DNA from: QZKY01 sp964488675 | GTDB lineage: Bacteria; Pseudomonadota; Gammaproteobacteria; Burkholderiales; Burkholderiaceae_D | Direction of reading: 5' to 3' | DNA length: 16,123 nucleotides | NCBI GenBank assembly: GCA_964488675.1 | Contig: CAZAWA010000049.1 | Span: 1 to 16,123 of the forward strand | In this document: positions 1-7,074 of the stretch, in pieces | Position numbering within the stretch: the first letter of the stretch is position 1 | Layout of the letters: every line of letters begins with the position of its first letter | Made by a program: the position numbers and the translations under genes | The notes under the pieces: model-generated | The model's input: the letters and a program-made list of their open reading frames with translations, nothing else | The model's database searches: none | What the model was told of the DNA's origin: nothing

Positions 1-1430
1 TCGCCTTCCTTCATCGAGATCGAGTTGACGATGCCCTTGCCCTGCACGCATTTCAACCCGGCCTCGATCACTTCCCACTTCGACGAGTCAAGCATTACCG
101 GCACGCGTGCGATGTCCGGCTCGGACGCAATCAGGTTCAGGAAACGCGTCATCGCGGCGACCGAATCGAGCATTGCTTCGTCCATATTGATGTCGATGAT
201 CTGCGCGCCGTTCTCCACCTGCTGACGCGCCACCGCCAGCGCCTGATCGTATTGCTCGTTTAGGATCATGCGCGCAAACGCTTTTGATCCGGTCACATTG
301 GTGCGCTCGCCGACATTGACGAACAAGGATCTCTCATCGATCACAAAAGGTTCCAGGCCGGACAGGCGCATCGCAGGGGAAATGTCTGGAATTTTCCGCG
401 GTGCGATATCCCTGATGGCTTCCGCAATCGCGCGGATGTGATCAGGCGTCGTGCCGCAACAGCCACCGGCAATGTTGACCAGTCCGCCTTTCGCAAATTC
501 CCTTACCAGCGCAGAAGTGTCAGCCGGCCCTTCATCAAAGCCGGTATCACTCATGGGGTTGGGCAACCCTGCGTTCGGATAGATGCAGACGAAGGTGTCA
601 GCGATGCGCGCAATTTCTTCCGCATACGGGCGCATCAGCGACGCGCCCAGCGCGCAGTTCAACCCGATAGTGAGGGGGCGCGCATGGCGAACCGAATGCC
701 AGAACGCAGTGACGGTCTGTCCGGACAGGATGCGTCCGGAGGCATCGGTCACCGTGCCGGAGATCATGATTGGCAGTCGCTTGCCGCTTTCCTCGAAATA
801 GGCATCGATCGCAAACAGCGCCGCCTTGCAGTTAAGCGTGTCGAACACCGTCTCGACCAGCAAAACATCCACACCACCTTCGACCAGCGCGCGCGTCTGC
901 TCCAGATACGCCGCGACCAGTTCGTCAAAACTTACATTGCGCGCGCCCGGATCGTTCACATCCGGCGAAATCGATGCCGTCTTGGGCGTCGGTCCAACCG
1001 CGCCAGCGACGAAGCGCGGTCTCTCCGGTGTCGAATACTTGTCGCATGCTGCGCGTGCGAGCCTGGCTGCCTCCACATTCATCTCGTAAACCAGATGCGC
1101 CATGTGGTAATCGTCCTGCGCAATGCTGGTGGCGCCAAAGGTATTGGTCTCGACAATATCAGCTCCGGCATCGAGGTATTGTTCGTGTATTTCCTGAATG
1201 ATGTGCGGCTGCGTCAGCACCAGCAATTCGTTGTTCCCTTTGACGAACAATTCGCGCGCGCCTGCGCTCGCGGGCGGCGCAAAAGCAGCGAACCGCTCAC
1301 CGCGATAGTCAGCTTCGGTCAGCTTGTAGCGCTGGATCATGGTGCCCATCGCACCGTCCAGAATCATGATGCGGCGTTTCAGGATATCGCGCAGTTGCGC
1401 TTCGATGGGTGTAGTCGTTATTGGTTTCAT
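1..1430 (-). CDS. metH: Cobalamin-dependent methionine synthase, N-terminal part (runs off left edge)
   Basis: The reading frame is open from an ATG at 1430 to the window edge (476 codons, no stop). It covers the homocysteine-binding domain and the start of the pterin (methyl-tetrahydrofolate) domain. Visible landmarks are ILDGAMGTMIQ near the N-terminus, ETNTFGAT, the zinc-ligand region GLNCALGA, and GGCCGTTPDHI with the paired Cys zinc ligands. The pterin-domain segment NVGERTNVTGS and then VNSISMKEGE follow at the edge. MetH transfers a methyl group from 5-methyl-THF through cobalamin to homocysteine in the cytosol. The cobalamin and reactivation domains would lie outside the window. The start is chosen by family alignment. 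There is no convincing Shine-Dalgarno, because an intrinsic-terminator hairpin ends only 17 bases upstream. dsbC is the upstream same-strand neighbour. Confidence 0.96.
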   Translation of the reverse strand, partial: MKPITTTPIEAQLRDILKRRIMILDGAMGTMIQRYKLTEADYRGERFAAFAPPASAGARELFVKGNNELLVLTQPHIIQEIHEQYLDAGADIVETNTFGATSIAQDDYHMAHLVYEMNVEAARLARAACDKYSTPERPRFVAGAVGPTPKTASISPDVNDPGARNVSFDELVAAYLEQTRALVEGGVDVLLVETVFDTLNCKAALFAIDAYFEESGKRLPIMISGTVTDASGRILSGQTVTAFWHSVRHARPLTIGLNCALGASLMRPYAEEIARIADTFVCIYPNAGLPNPMSDTGFDEGPADTSALVREFAKGGLVNIAGGCCGTTPDHIRAIAEAIRDIAPRKIPDISPAMRLSGLEPFVIDERSLFVNVGERTNVTGSKAFARMILNEQYDQALAVARQQVENGAQIIDINMDEAMLDSVAAMTRFLNLIASEPDIARVPVMLDSSKWEVIEAGLKCVQGKGIVNSISMKEG

Positions 1431-1446
1431 TCGGGCAATCGAAATA

Positions 1447-1481
1447 CAAAAAACCCGCCCCGCCAGCAAGCGGGTCGGGTT
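1447..1481 (-). terminator. Intrinsic terminator between dsbC and metH
   Basis: On the minus strand a 12-position GC-rich stem (1481-1470 with 1463-1452, one A/G mismatch) closes a 6-base loop and is followed by six T residues (1453-1448). It can end the dsbC transcript. It lies 17 bases before the metH start, and a TATAAT hexamer lies on its upstream side, so it may also attenuate metH. The plus strand ends in a shorter T run, so bidirectional action is possible. Confidence 0.75.
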
Positions 1482-1509
1482 TTCCGTTTCAAAACTTGTT
1501 GGGCTTGAA

Positions 1510-1515
1510 ATTATA
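1510..1515 (-). promoter_or_regulatory. Candidate -10 element for metH
   Basis: A perfect TATAAT (minus strand) lies 80 bases before the metH start and just after the dsbC stop. I see no good -35 box at 16-18 bases and no TGn extension, so it would need an activator or may be chance. If used, the transcript must read through the hairpin at 1452-1481. Confidence 0.35.
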
Positions 1516-1541
1516 CCGTCAGATCAAGGGCTTGCGCGACA

Positions 1542-2276
1542 TTACTTGATGGTGGCGAACTTGTCCTCGAACATCTTGGCATCTATCGCGCCCGAGACGC
1601 GCGATCCATCGCTGAAAAATATCGTCGGCGTGCCGTCAACCATCAGTTTCTTGCCCAGATCGAATACCTTGCGACCCGGATCTTCGCAACCCTCTTTCGC
1701 CGCTGATGTCGGCTGGCCGTTCAGCATCCAGCTCTCCCATGCCTTGTTCCGGTCGTCAGAACACCATATGTCCTTCGATTTTTTCGCGGAATCCGCAGAC
1801 AGGATGTTAAACATGAAGGTGTAAACCGTCACATTGTCGACCTCCTTCATGTTTTGTTCCAGCCGCTTGCAGTAGCCGCAGTTCGGATCGGAAAACACGG
1901 CAATCACGCGCTTGCCGTCGCCCTTGACTTTCTTGAGCGCCAAATCAAGCGGCAAGTCGGAGATATTCACCTTGTTAATTTCCTCGAGCCGCTCCTTCGT
2001 CAGATTCTTGCGGGTCTTGGCATCGAAGATCTGGCCAATGAACACATGCTCGGCCTTGGCATCGGTATAGAACACATTGCCGCCTGACTGAACCTCATAC
2101 AGGCCGGAATAGGCTGTCTTCTTCACGGCATCAATCTTGGTTTCTTCGCCCATGTGTTGTTCAATGCGTTTTTTGACCTCGGCCTCCTGTGGCGTTTCAG
2201 CGCACGCTGTGGCAAATGTCATGACCAGCAACACAGTGGATACTCGACCAAGCATTGTTTTTGCTACAAGTTTCAT
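1542..2276 (-). CDS. dsbC: Periplasmic thiol:disulfide interchange protein DsbC
   Basis: This is a disulfide isomerase of 244 residues, the usual DsbC length. The N-terminus is a signal peptide ending near ACA|ETPQ, so the protein acts in the periplasm. The N-terminal dimerization domain is followed by a thioredoxin-fold domain with the active site FSDPNCGYCKRLE (Cys133 and Cys136) and the cis-proline region DGTPTIFFSDG. A second cysteine pair (IWCSDD and KEGCEDPG) matches the structural disulfide of E. coli DsbC. The frame is open back to a GTG at 2339. I prefer the ATG at 2276 because it begins a proper signal peptide (MKLVAKTMLG) and has a GGGGG stretch about 7 bases upstream. DsbD would be the electron donor but is not in the window. 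metH lies downstream beyond a terminator. Confidence 0.95.
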   Translation of the reverse strand: MKLVAKTMLGRVSTVLLVMTFATACAETPQEAEVKKRIEQHMGEETKIDAVKKTAYSGLYEVQSGGNVFYTDAKAEHVFIGQIFDAKTRKNLTKERLEEINKVNISDLPLDLALKKVKGDGKRVIAVFSDPNCGYCKRLEQNMKEVDNVTVYTFMFNILSADSAKKSKDIWCSDDRNKAWESWMLNGQPTSAAKEGCEDPGRKVFDLGKKLMVDGTPTIFFSDGSRVSGAIDAKMFEDKFATIK

Positions 2277-2468
2277 AAGAAGCCCCCGACAGGTAAATAA
2301 ACACGGTTTGCCACGCTTGAAAGCCGTCGCTTGAACCACTAGTTGCGAAGTGGCGAGTATATCCCGGCTTTCACCCTCTCACTGCGCCAGCTTCCCGATG
2401 CCTACAGGAAGGCGCAGAATGCACAAACTCTCGCGAAGACACTAATTTTTTGCTAGAATTCGCCCTTC

Positions 2469-2544
<76 letters not shown>

Positions 2545-2553
2545 GAAAATCAA

Positions 2554-2581
2554 GGGTTAGCTTTCGGGCTGGCCCTTTTTC
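2554..2581 (+). terminator. Terminator of tRNA-Thr
   Basis: An 8-pair stem (2554-2561 with 2568-2575, two G-T pairs) with a 6-base loop is followed by five T residues. It begins 10 bases after the tRNA CCA end. Confidence 0.75.
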
Positions 2582-2677
2582 GTTCCTATTGTGCCGAAAT
2601 TGTGTCGCCCAGAAAGCTATCCATTTTCTCATGCAGGATCAATTTGGCGGAATGTTCTGAAATTTTGAAGGGTTTTT

Positions 2678-2686
2678 TGTTATAAT
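2678..2686 (+). promoter_or_regulatory. Extended -10 promoter of tRNA-Ser
   Basis: TGTTATAAT is a perfect extended -10 element (TGn plus TATAAT) placed 30 bases before the tRNA-Ser 5' end. No clear -35 box is seen, which is tolerated by extended -10 promoters. Its presence suggests the two tRNAs are transcribed separately, as does the terminator between them. Confidence 0.65.
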
Positions 2687-2715
2687 TCCCGGCTTGCTAG
2701 ATAGTCCCTGAATTC

Positions 2716-2805
2716 GGAGAGGTGGATGAGCGGTTGAAGTCACCACCCTGGAAAGGTGGCACAGGGGCAACCCTGTCGCGGGTTCGAATCCCGCCCTCTC
2801 CGCCA
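2716..2805 (+). tRNA. tRNA-Ser (anticodon GGA)
   Basis: This is a class II tRNA: acceptor GGAGAGG with CCTCTCC, anticodon stem CCACC/GGTGG with loop CTGGAAA (anticodon GGA), a long variable arm (ACAGGGGCAACCCTGT), a T arm with GGTTCGAATCC, discriminator G and encoded CCA (2803-2805). Confidence 0.97.
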
Positions 2806-2829
2806 GTGTTTAGCAGTATTCAGACAATG

Positions 2830-2854
2830 CCTCCTCCAAGGGGGCCTTATTTTC
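2830..2854 (+). terminator. Weak terminator after tRNA-Ser
   Basis: A 5-pair stem (CCTCC 2830-2834 with GGGGG 2840-2844, one G-T pair) is followed by CC and a T-rich run interrupted by one A. Position favours a tRNA terminator, but the stem is short. Confidence 0.35.
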
Positions 2855-2885
2855 TGCGTAACCCCGATAGCATCCCGGGGCACAG

Positions 2886-2903
2886 GTTCGATTCTTCTCA
2901 TCA
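2886..2903 (+). repeat. 18-base copy of the tRNA-Thr 3' half (possible attachment-site remnant)
   Basis: GTTCGATTCTTCTCATCA is identical to 2521-2538 in the T arm and acceptor 3' strand of tRNA-Thr. The copy lacks the 5' side of the T stem and everything upstream, and the CCA is not preserved. It is therefore a 3' fragment, the shape left when an element integrates into a tRNA gene. The repeats bracket 2539-2885, which holds only tRNA-Ser. No integrase is present. Confidence 0.6.
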
Positions 2904-3087
2904 CACCCGAATATGCCGGGCCACGGAGCGCGCTGGGGCTTGCTTTTTTTGGCCTTCACCGAATTACCGCCGCAATGTCCATCTTCCTGCTTTCCTGTAT
3001 TCCCTAAACTTCATTTTTGTGCAAAAATTTGTTTTTGAGAAATATTATCTTCGAACCAATTTTCCTGCCGACACATAAGGGGACGAC

Positions 3088-3468
3088 ATGTACTACTGCA
3101 TCTATGTGAGCTCTGCGAGCAACCCTTTAGCTGACCACGATCTCATGAACATAAAAGAAAAATCGAGAACCGCGTGCGAAAAGGCGGGTGTAACCGGATT
3201 GCTGGTTTTTCACAGGAACACCTTCATTCACTACTATGAGGGCAAAAAGACCTCTGTCAATAAAATGATTGCGTCCATCGGAAAGGACAAGCGGCACAAG
3301 AATTTGAAGGCCGTCAGCGAGGGGAAAATCAATGAAAGGCAGTTCCAGAACTCGTCCATGGAATTGCGCGTGCTGGACAAAGACCCCCTATTCACATCCA
3401 GCGAACTGGAAAATGACAGCGCCGGCGTCAAGAAACTGGTGAACAACTACTTCTTGAACATAACCTAA
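3088..3468 (+). CDS. Stand-alone BLUF-like domain protein, predicted light-blind
   Basis: The 126-residue protein aligns along most of its length with BLUF flavin photosensor domains: IYVSSA (Tyr6), DLMNIKEKS, GVTGLLVF, TFIHYYEG, IGKDKRHKNL, and INERQFQNSSMEL. The fold-defining pattern and Tyr6 are kept. However, the flavin-contacting Asn (Asn45 of AppA) aligns with Cys30, the essential switching Gln (Gln63) with His48, and the Trp before the final Met (Trp104) with Ser89; Met91 is kept. Loss of the Gln is known to abolish the BLUF photoreaction, so I infer a protein that no longer senses light in the usual way. An AAGGGG Shine-Dalgarno sits about 7 bases before the ATG. No output domain is attached. 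It converges on the TPR/OGT gene. Confidence 0.8.
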   Translation: MYYCIYVSSASNPLADHDLMNIKEKSRTACEKAGVTGLLVFHRNTFIHYYEGKKTSVNKMIASIGKDKRHKNLKAVSEGKINERQFQNSSMELRVLDKDPLFTSSELENDSAGVKKLVNNYFLNIT

Positions 3469-3502
3469 GCCGTTCAGGTCTGCGCCTTTTCGCGGAACGC
3501 GC

Positions 3503-5788
3503 TTATTGGACAAAAATATTTTCTGGAGGTATGTCTGCCTGATAGCGCGCATGCATTGCAGCATACGCAGCCTCCAAATGCCTGACATAAAGAGGCGTGT
3601 CAAACAAAGGCGCTGTCAGGCGATTCTCTGCCAGCTTGGTTTTTAAGGCGGTCAGTTTTTCGGGGTCTCTGGCGAGTTCTATGGCCCGTTGTTCGAATGT
3701 CTCTTGCGAATTCGCGACAAGTTCAGGCAGATGAAGCGCATTAAGAAGGCTTGCCGCCACCCTGCTGGCAAAGGATTCTCCCGGAAAAGTCAGCACCGGG
3801 AGGCCCGCCCACAGGGCATCACTCGCGGTGGTGTGAGCGTTGTAGGGCAGAGTATCCAGAAACAAGTCGGCCATGCGATGACGCGCCAGATGATCCGGCA
3901 AATCCATGTGCCTGGCAAATACAAGCCGGTCCGCTGAGATGCCCCTGTTCTCGGCTTCCTGCTGCAGGTTCCGTACAGCCGCCTGATTGCCCTCGAACAG
4001 CCAGAGCACACTGCCCTCGACTTCCCGCATGATCTTCATCCACCCATCGAAAGTTGCAGGCGTGATTTTGTACAGCGTATTAAAGCAGCAAAATACAACC
4101 CCGGTCGGTGGCAAGCCCAACTCTTCCCGCGTGAATTTTCTTTGAGAGATTGGCCTTTTCCTGTCGTTGGGCTGGTAGGCGTCAGGCAAATACACAATTT
4201 TTTCCGAGTAGTGCTGTTGGTAAGCGGGCGGTATCAGCGTCCCGTCCGCGACAAGATAGTCCATAAATTCTGCCCCCATCGTTCCGGGATAGGCCAGATA
4301 GTTCACCTGGACTGGTGCTGCACGGTGAGCAAAAATGCCGGTGCGATGTTCTGTTTGATACCCCTGCAAATCAACGGCAATATCAATCTCCATCTCTCTG
4401 GCGAGTTGCGCGATTTCGCTGTCGCTCCGGTTGCGTACATCAATAAATTTGTCGAATGATGATGTCAGTCTCTTCCGCATGACATCGCTTTTTTCTGCCC
4501 CAAACGAAAAAGCAATTACCTCAAATTTATTTCTGTCGTGAAGCTCGAACAGTTCTGCCGTCAGGAACGCGGTTGCGTGATTATGAAATTCGTTCGAGAA
4601 ATAGCCGAGGCGAATCTTGCCGCCTGCCGGACGCCGGGATATGGCGCCCAGTTCATTACTGGTCGCAAAATTCTGGGCATATTTTTTAGCGATTTTTCTC
4701 TGCACAGCAGGCTCGTCACAAACACCCAGCACTGTAAAGGGGGTGGCAGCATTTTGATCCTGGTTGATTCTATTGGTCAGATCATCACGATGCGCTTCAA
4801 AATTTTCCCAGTCACAAATCGACATTTTCGTGCTCAACCAGTCACCATACAGAAAATCCTGCTCCGGCTTGAGTTGAATAGCCCTATCGTAGCAAACCAG
4901 TGCTTCGTCGTAGCGATTGAGGTTGACGAGCGTGTTGCCCTTGCCGGACCATGTGCCGGCATTGTCAGGCTCTAAATGGATTGCGCGGTCATAGTTGGTC
5001 AGCGCCTGCTCATTCCGCTTGAGGTTGCTTAGCATGTACCCCTTGTTAAACCACGCGTCGGCATTGCGCGGCTCGAGTTGAATGGCGCGGTCGTAGTGTG
5101 CCAGCGCCTCGTCATATCGCTTCAGGTTGCCGAGCACATTGCCCTTGTTGGACCAGGTATCCGCATGGTCTGGGTCCAGTTCAAGGGCATGGTCGTAGTC
5201 CGCCAGAGCCTCTTCATAGCGCTTGAGGTTCTTGAGCGCGTTGCCCTTGTTTAACCAGACTGCGGGGTGGGAAGGGTCAATGAAAAGTGCGCTTTCAAAA
5301 CAGGATAGGGCTTCTTCGTTACGACCCAGTTCGGCGAGCAAAATGCCCCTGTTGCAAAGCGCCTGGGGATTGTCCGGATTAATCCTGATCGCATGCTCAT
5401 AACAATTCAGAGCCTCATTCAACCGGCTTAAATTGGACAGGCTTCTTCCGTAATTGACCCAGGCATCCTGATCGCCGGGCGCCAATTTGACGGCCATCTC
5501 GTAATGCGGCAGCGCCTCAGCATCATTTCCTGACTCGGACAGTACCGTGGCCAGATTGAAGCGAGCAAAACTGTTGTTCGGGTTGATTTCAACGGCTTGG
5601 CCAAACGCTTCCCTTGCCTCGCGGCGTCGCTTCTGATGCACATAAACCACCCCGATGATGTGATGTGCATCGAAATTTTGCGGATTATCCTGAATCACTT
5701 TCTTAAGCAGCGACTCGGCATCAGCCAAATTTCCGTTTCGGAAGTGCGCAATGGCCTGGTGAAGCGAGGAATTTTGTGCTGAATTCAT
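3503..5788 (-). CDS. TPR-repeat SPINDLY-type O-GlcNAc transferase homologue
   Basis: About 761 residues from the ATG at 5788. The frame is open to a GTG at 5863 with no good ribosome site; the ATG has GAAGAA about 9 bases upstream. The N-terminal 310 residues are about nine 34-residue tetratricopeptide repeats with consensus WxNKGxxLxNLxRYxEAL and AIxLxPxN. The C-terminal part is a glycosyltransferase family 41 domain. It shows KIRLGYFSNEFHNHA, the segment LQGYQTEHRTGIFAHRAAPV, FNTLYKITP (with the UDP-binding Lys equivalent to human OGT Lys842), and DTLPYNAHTTASDALWAG followed by PGESFASRVAASLL. Family members move a sugar, usually GlcNAc, from UDP-sugar to Ser/Thr. Bacterial targets are mostly unknown. 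It is divergent from the nucleotidyltransferase gene at 6040, so a link to the peptide cluster is possible but unproven. Confidence 0.9.
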   Translation of the reverse strand: MNSAQNSSLHQAIAHFRNGNLADAESLLKKVIQDNPQNFDAHHIIGVVYVHQKRRREAREAFGQAVEINPNNSFARFNLATVLSESGNDAEALPHYEMAVKLAPGDQDAWVNYGRSLSNLSRLNEALNCYEHAIRINPDNPQALCNRGILLAELGRNEEALSCFESALFIDPSHPAVWLNKGNALKNLKRYEEALADYDHALELDPDHADTWSNKGNVLGNLKRYDEALAHYDRAIQLEPRNADAWFNKGYMLSNLKRNEQALTNYDRAIHLEPDNAGTWSGKGNTLVNLNRYDEALVCYDRAIQLKPEQDFLYGDWLSTKMSICDWENFEAHRDDLTNRINQDQNAATPFTVLGVCDEPAVQRKIAKKYAQNFATSNELGAISRRPAGGKIRLGYFSNEFHNHATAFLTAELFELHDRNKFEVIAFSFGAEKSDVMRKRLTSSFDKFIDVRNRSDSEIAQLAREMEIDIAVDLQGYQTEHRTGIFAHRAAPVQVNYLAYPGTMGAEFMDYLVADGTLIPPAYQQHYSEKIVYLPDAYQPNDRKRPISQRKFTREELGLPPTGVVFCCFNTLYKITPATFDGWMKIMREVEGSVLWLFEGNQAAVRNLQQEAENRGISADRLVFARHMDLPDHLARHRMADLFLDTLPYNAHTTASDALWAGLPVLTFPGESFASRVAASLLNALHLPELVANSQETFEQRAIELARDPEKLTALKTKLAENRLTAPLFDTPLYVRHLEAAYAAMHARYQADIPPENIFVQ

Positions 5789-5939
5789 GTTTGCATGTTC
5801 TTCGGATGACGGTTCGTGGCAGGATAGGCTGCTGTTCGATGCGATGCCGACCTTATTCAGCACGACATCCGTTGGAGTTTACATTCAAACCTTTCGAAAA
5901 GCATCTCCACGGTACTCTGCAGTTAGTGGCATCCTTCAG

Positions 5940-5968
5940 TTGCCAAGCCTTTTTCATTGCGGTTAAAC
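5940..5968 (+). promoter_or_regulatory. Weak candidate promoter for the nucleotidyltransferase gene
   Basis: TTGCCA (5940-5945) and TTAAAC (5963-5968) are separated by 17 bases, about 70 bases before the start at 6040. The -35 match is good and the -10 match poor. It lies in the 251-base divergent region 5789-6039, where I see no other site. Confidence 0.3.
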
Positions 5969-6039
5969 TGCTTATCGCCCTGCCGTTTTCCATTATGAAT
6001 CGGTTATCTTGCAGATCTCAGGCTTTCAGATCGTAAACC

Positions 6040-7059
6040 ATGTCGCAGAAACGAACATCTTCAGATTTTGACTGGAAGCATTTCATTTCGCTGTCTGACC
6101 CGGTGCGAAGCGTTCCTGACACCATCAAAAGCGCAGAGTGGCCAGACCTGCTGGCCCTGGCGGCAAAGCACGGCGTGTTGCCTATTTTTTTGCGCAAGCT
6201 AAACAATCACCCTGACAGAAACCACCTTATCGGCTTGTTGCCCGACACCCTGCGCAAGGAGCTGGATAAAGACGGGGTGATCTCGCTAGGCCTGACCATG
6301 ATGCTGGAGCATCACTATCGAGCCATTCAGGAAAAAATCGGCAATAAAAAGCTTCGCGCCGTGGTGGTAAAGGGACCCGTGTTCGCAGCTCGTCTTTATC
6401 AACACGCCAACGACAGGCCGTTCACTGACATTGATCTGCTTGCGCACCCCGACGATATTGAACCCATAGGCCAAGTGCTGACGGGGTTGGGGTTCAATCG
6501 TTTCAAGAAGGGCTTCTGGGATCGATCAGACATCTATCAGGAGCAGAAATGGCTGCTTTCCGGCAATTCCAATGTGATGATTGAACTGCATGGCAATCTG
6601 GTGCATTACCCGTCGCTGAGACGCGGCGTATCGTTTGGGTATGCAGATTATCAGGTTGCCAGCCAGAGCGATGGTGAAAGTGTCCTGCCCTTGTTCATGA
6701 CGGCCGTGGTGCATGCGTCGCTCGGACACAAATTCCACAAGCTCCAGTTGCTGGTCGATATCCTGCAAGCCTACCGAAATCTGTCCAGCGAACAGCGCGA
6801 TCAGCTCCCTGCTGCCGCGAAAGTACTCTCGATGCGCCTTGAAACGGCACTCTGTCTGGAATTGATTGCGGATCTGTACGCAGAAGGAGATGCCCGGATG
6901 CTCGCAGAAGCCGTTGCCTTTCGCACCCAGTCCCGCATCGCAACCCGTTTGGTGTCGCCTCTGACCGTTCTTGATATTCATGGGGAAAGTGCCACCCGGT
7001 CACGCATCAGAAGACACGCCTTCAGATGGCTGCAATCCATGCACCTTGGCCGAAGGTAG
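6040..7059 (+). CDS. Nucleotidyltransferase-fold protein (NTP_transf_5 type)
   Basis: The 339-residue protein shows the NTP_transf_5 signature. VVVKGPVFAARLYQHANDRP (Lys111, Arg126) leads into TDIDLLAHPDDI, where Asp130 and Asp132 are the metal-binding pair. IELHGNL (Glu182, His184) supplies the third acid. The N-terminal 90 residues and the C-terminal 130 residues are helical-looking and not diagnostic. Relatives occur in lasso-peptide clusters with an HprK-like kinase. There, as I recall for pseudomycoidin, such a protein adds hexose to a phosphate placed on the peptide. By analogy it may act after the kinase at 8081-9103, which it faces. The Shine-Dalgarno is weak. It is followed after 15 bases by the formyltransferase-like gene, probably in one operon. 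The substrate is not predictable from sequence. Confidence 0.8.
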   Translation: MSQKRTSSDFDWKHFISLSDPVRSVPDTIKSAEWPDLLALAAKHGVLPIFLRKLNNHPDRNHLIGLLPDTLRKELDKDGVISLGLTMMLEHHYRAIQEKIGNKKLRAVVVKGPVFAARLYQHANDRPFTDIDLLAHPDDIEPIGQVLTGLGFNRFKKGFWDRSDIYQEQKWLLSGNSNVMIELHGNLVHYPSLRRGVSFGYADYQVASQSDGESVLPLFMTAVVHASLGHKFHKLQLLVDILQAYRNLSSEQRDQLPAAAKVLSMRLETALCLELIADLYAEGDARMLAEAVAFRTQSRIATRLVSPLTVLDIHGESATRSRIRRHAFRWLQSMHLGRR

Positions 7060-7074
7060 CAACAAGATAGACTT

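Noticed and set aside
438..1508. Long plus-strand open frame of 356 codons
   Set aside because: It lies opposite metH, whose minus-strand frame has clear family motifs. The plus-strand translation is Arg/Gln-rich and resembles nothing.
1431..1545. SAM or SAH riboswitch in the metH leader
   Set aside because: The leader between the possible -10 and the ATG is only about 75 bases and consists mostly of one simple terminator hairpin. No multi-helix core with riboswitch consensus is seen.
2722..3078. Plus-strand frames across tRNA-Ser
   Set aside because: They are formed by reading through the tRNA gene and the following non-coding DNA, have no ribosome site and no recognisable product.
4870..5680. 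Array of about 102-base repeats
   Set aside because: These are the coding repeats of the TPR domain. They differ at many third positions and are not a mobile element, CRISPR array or satellite.
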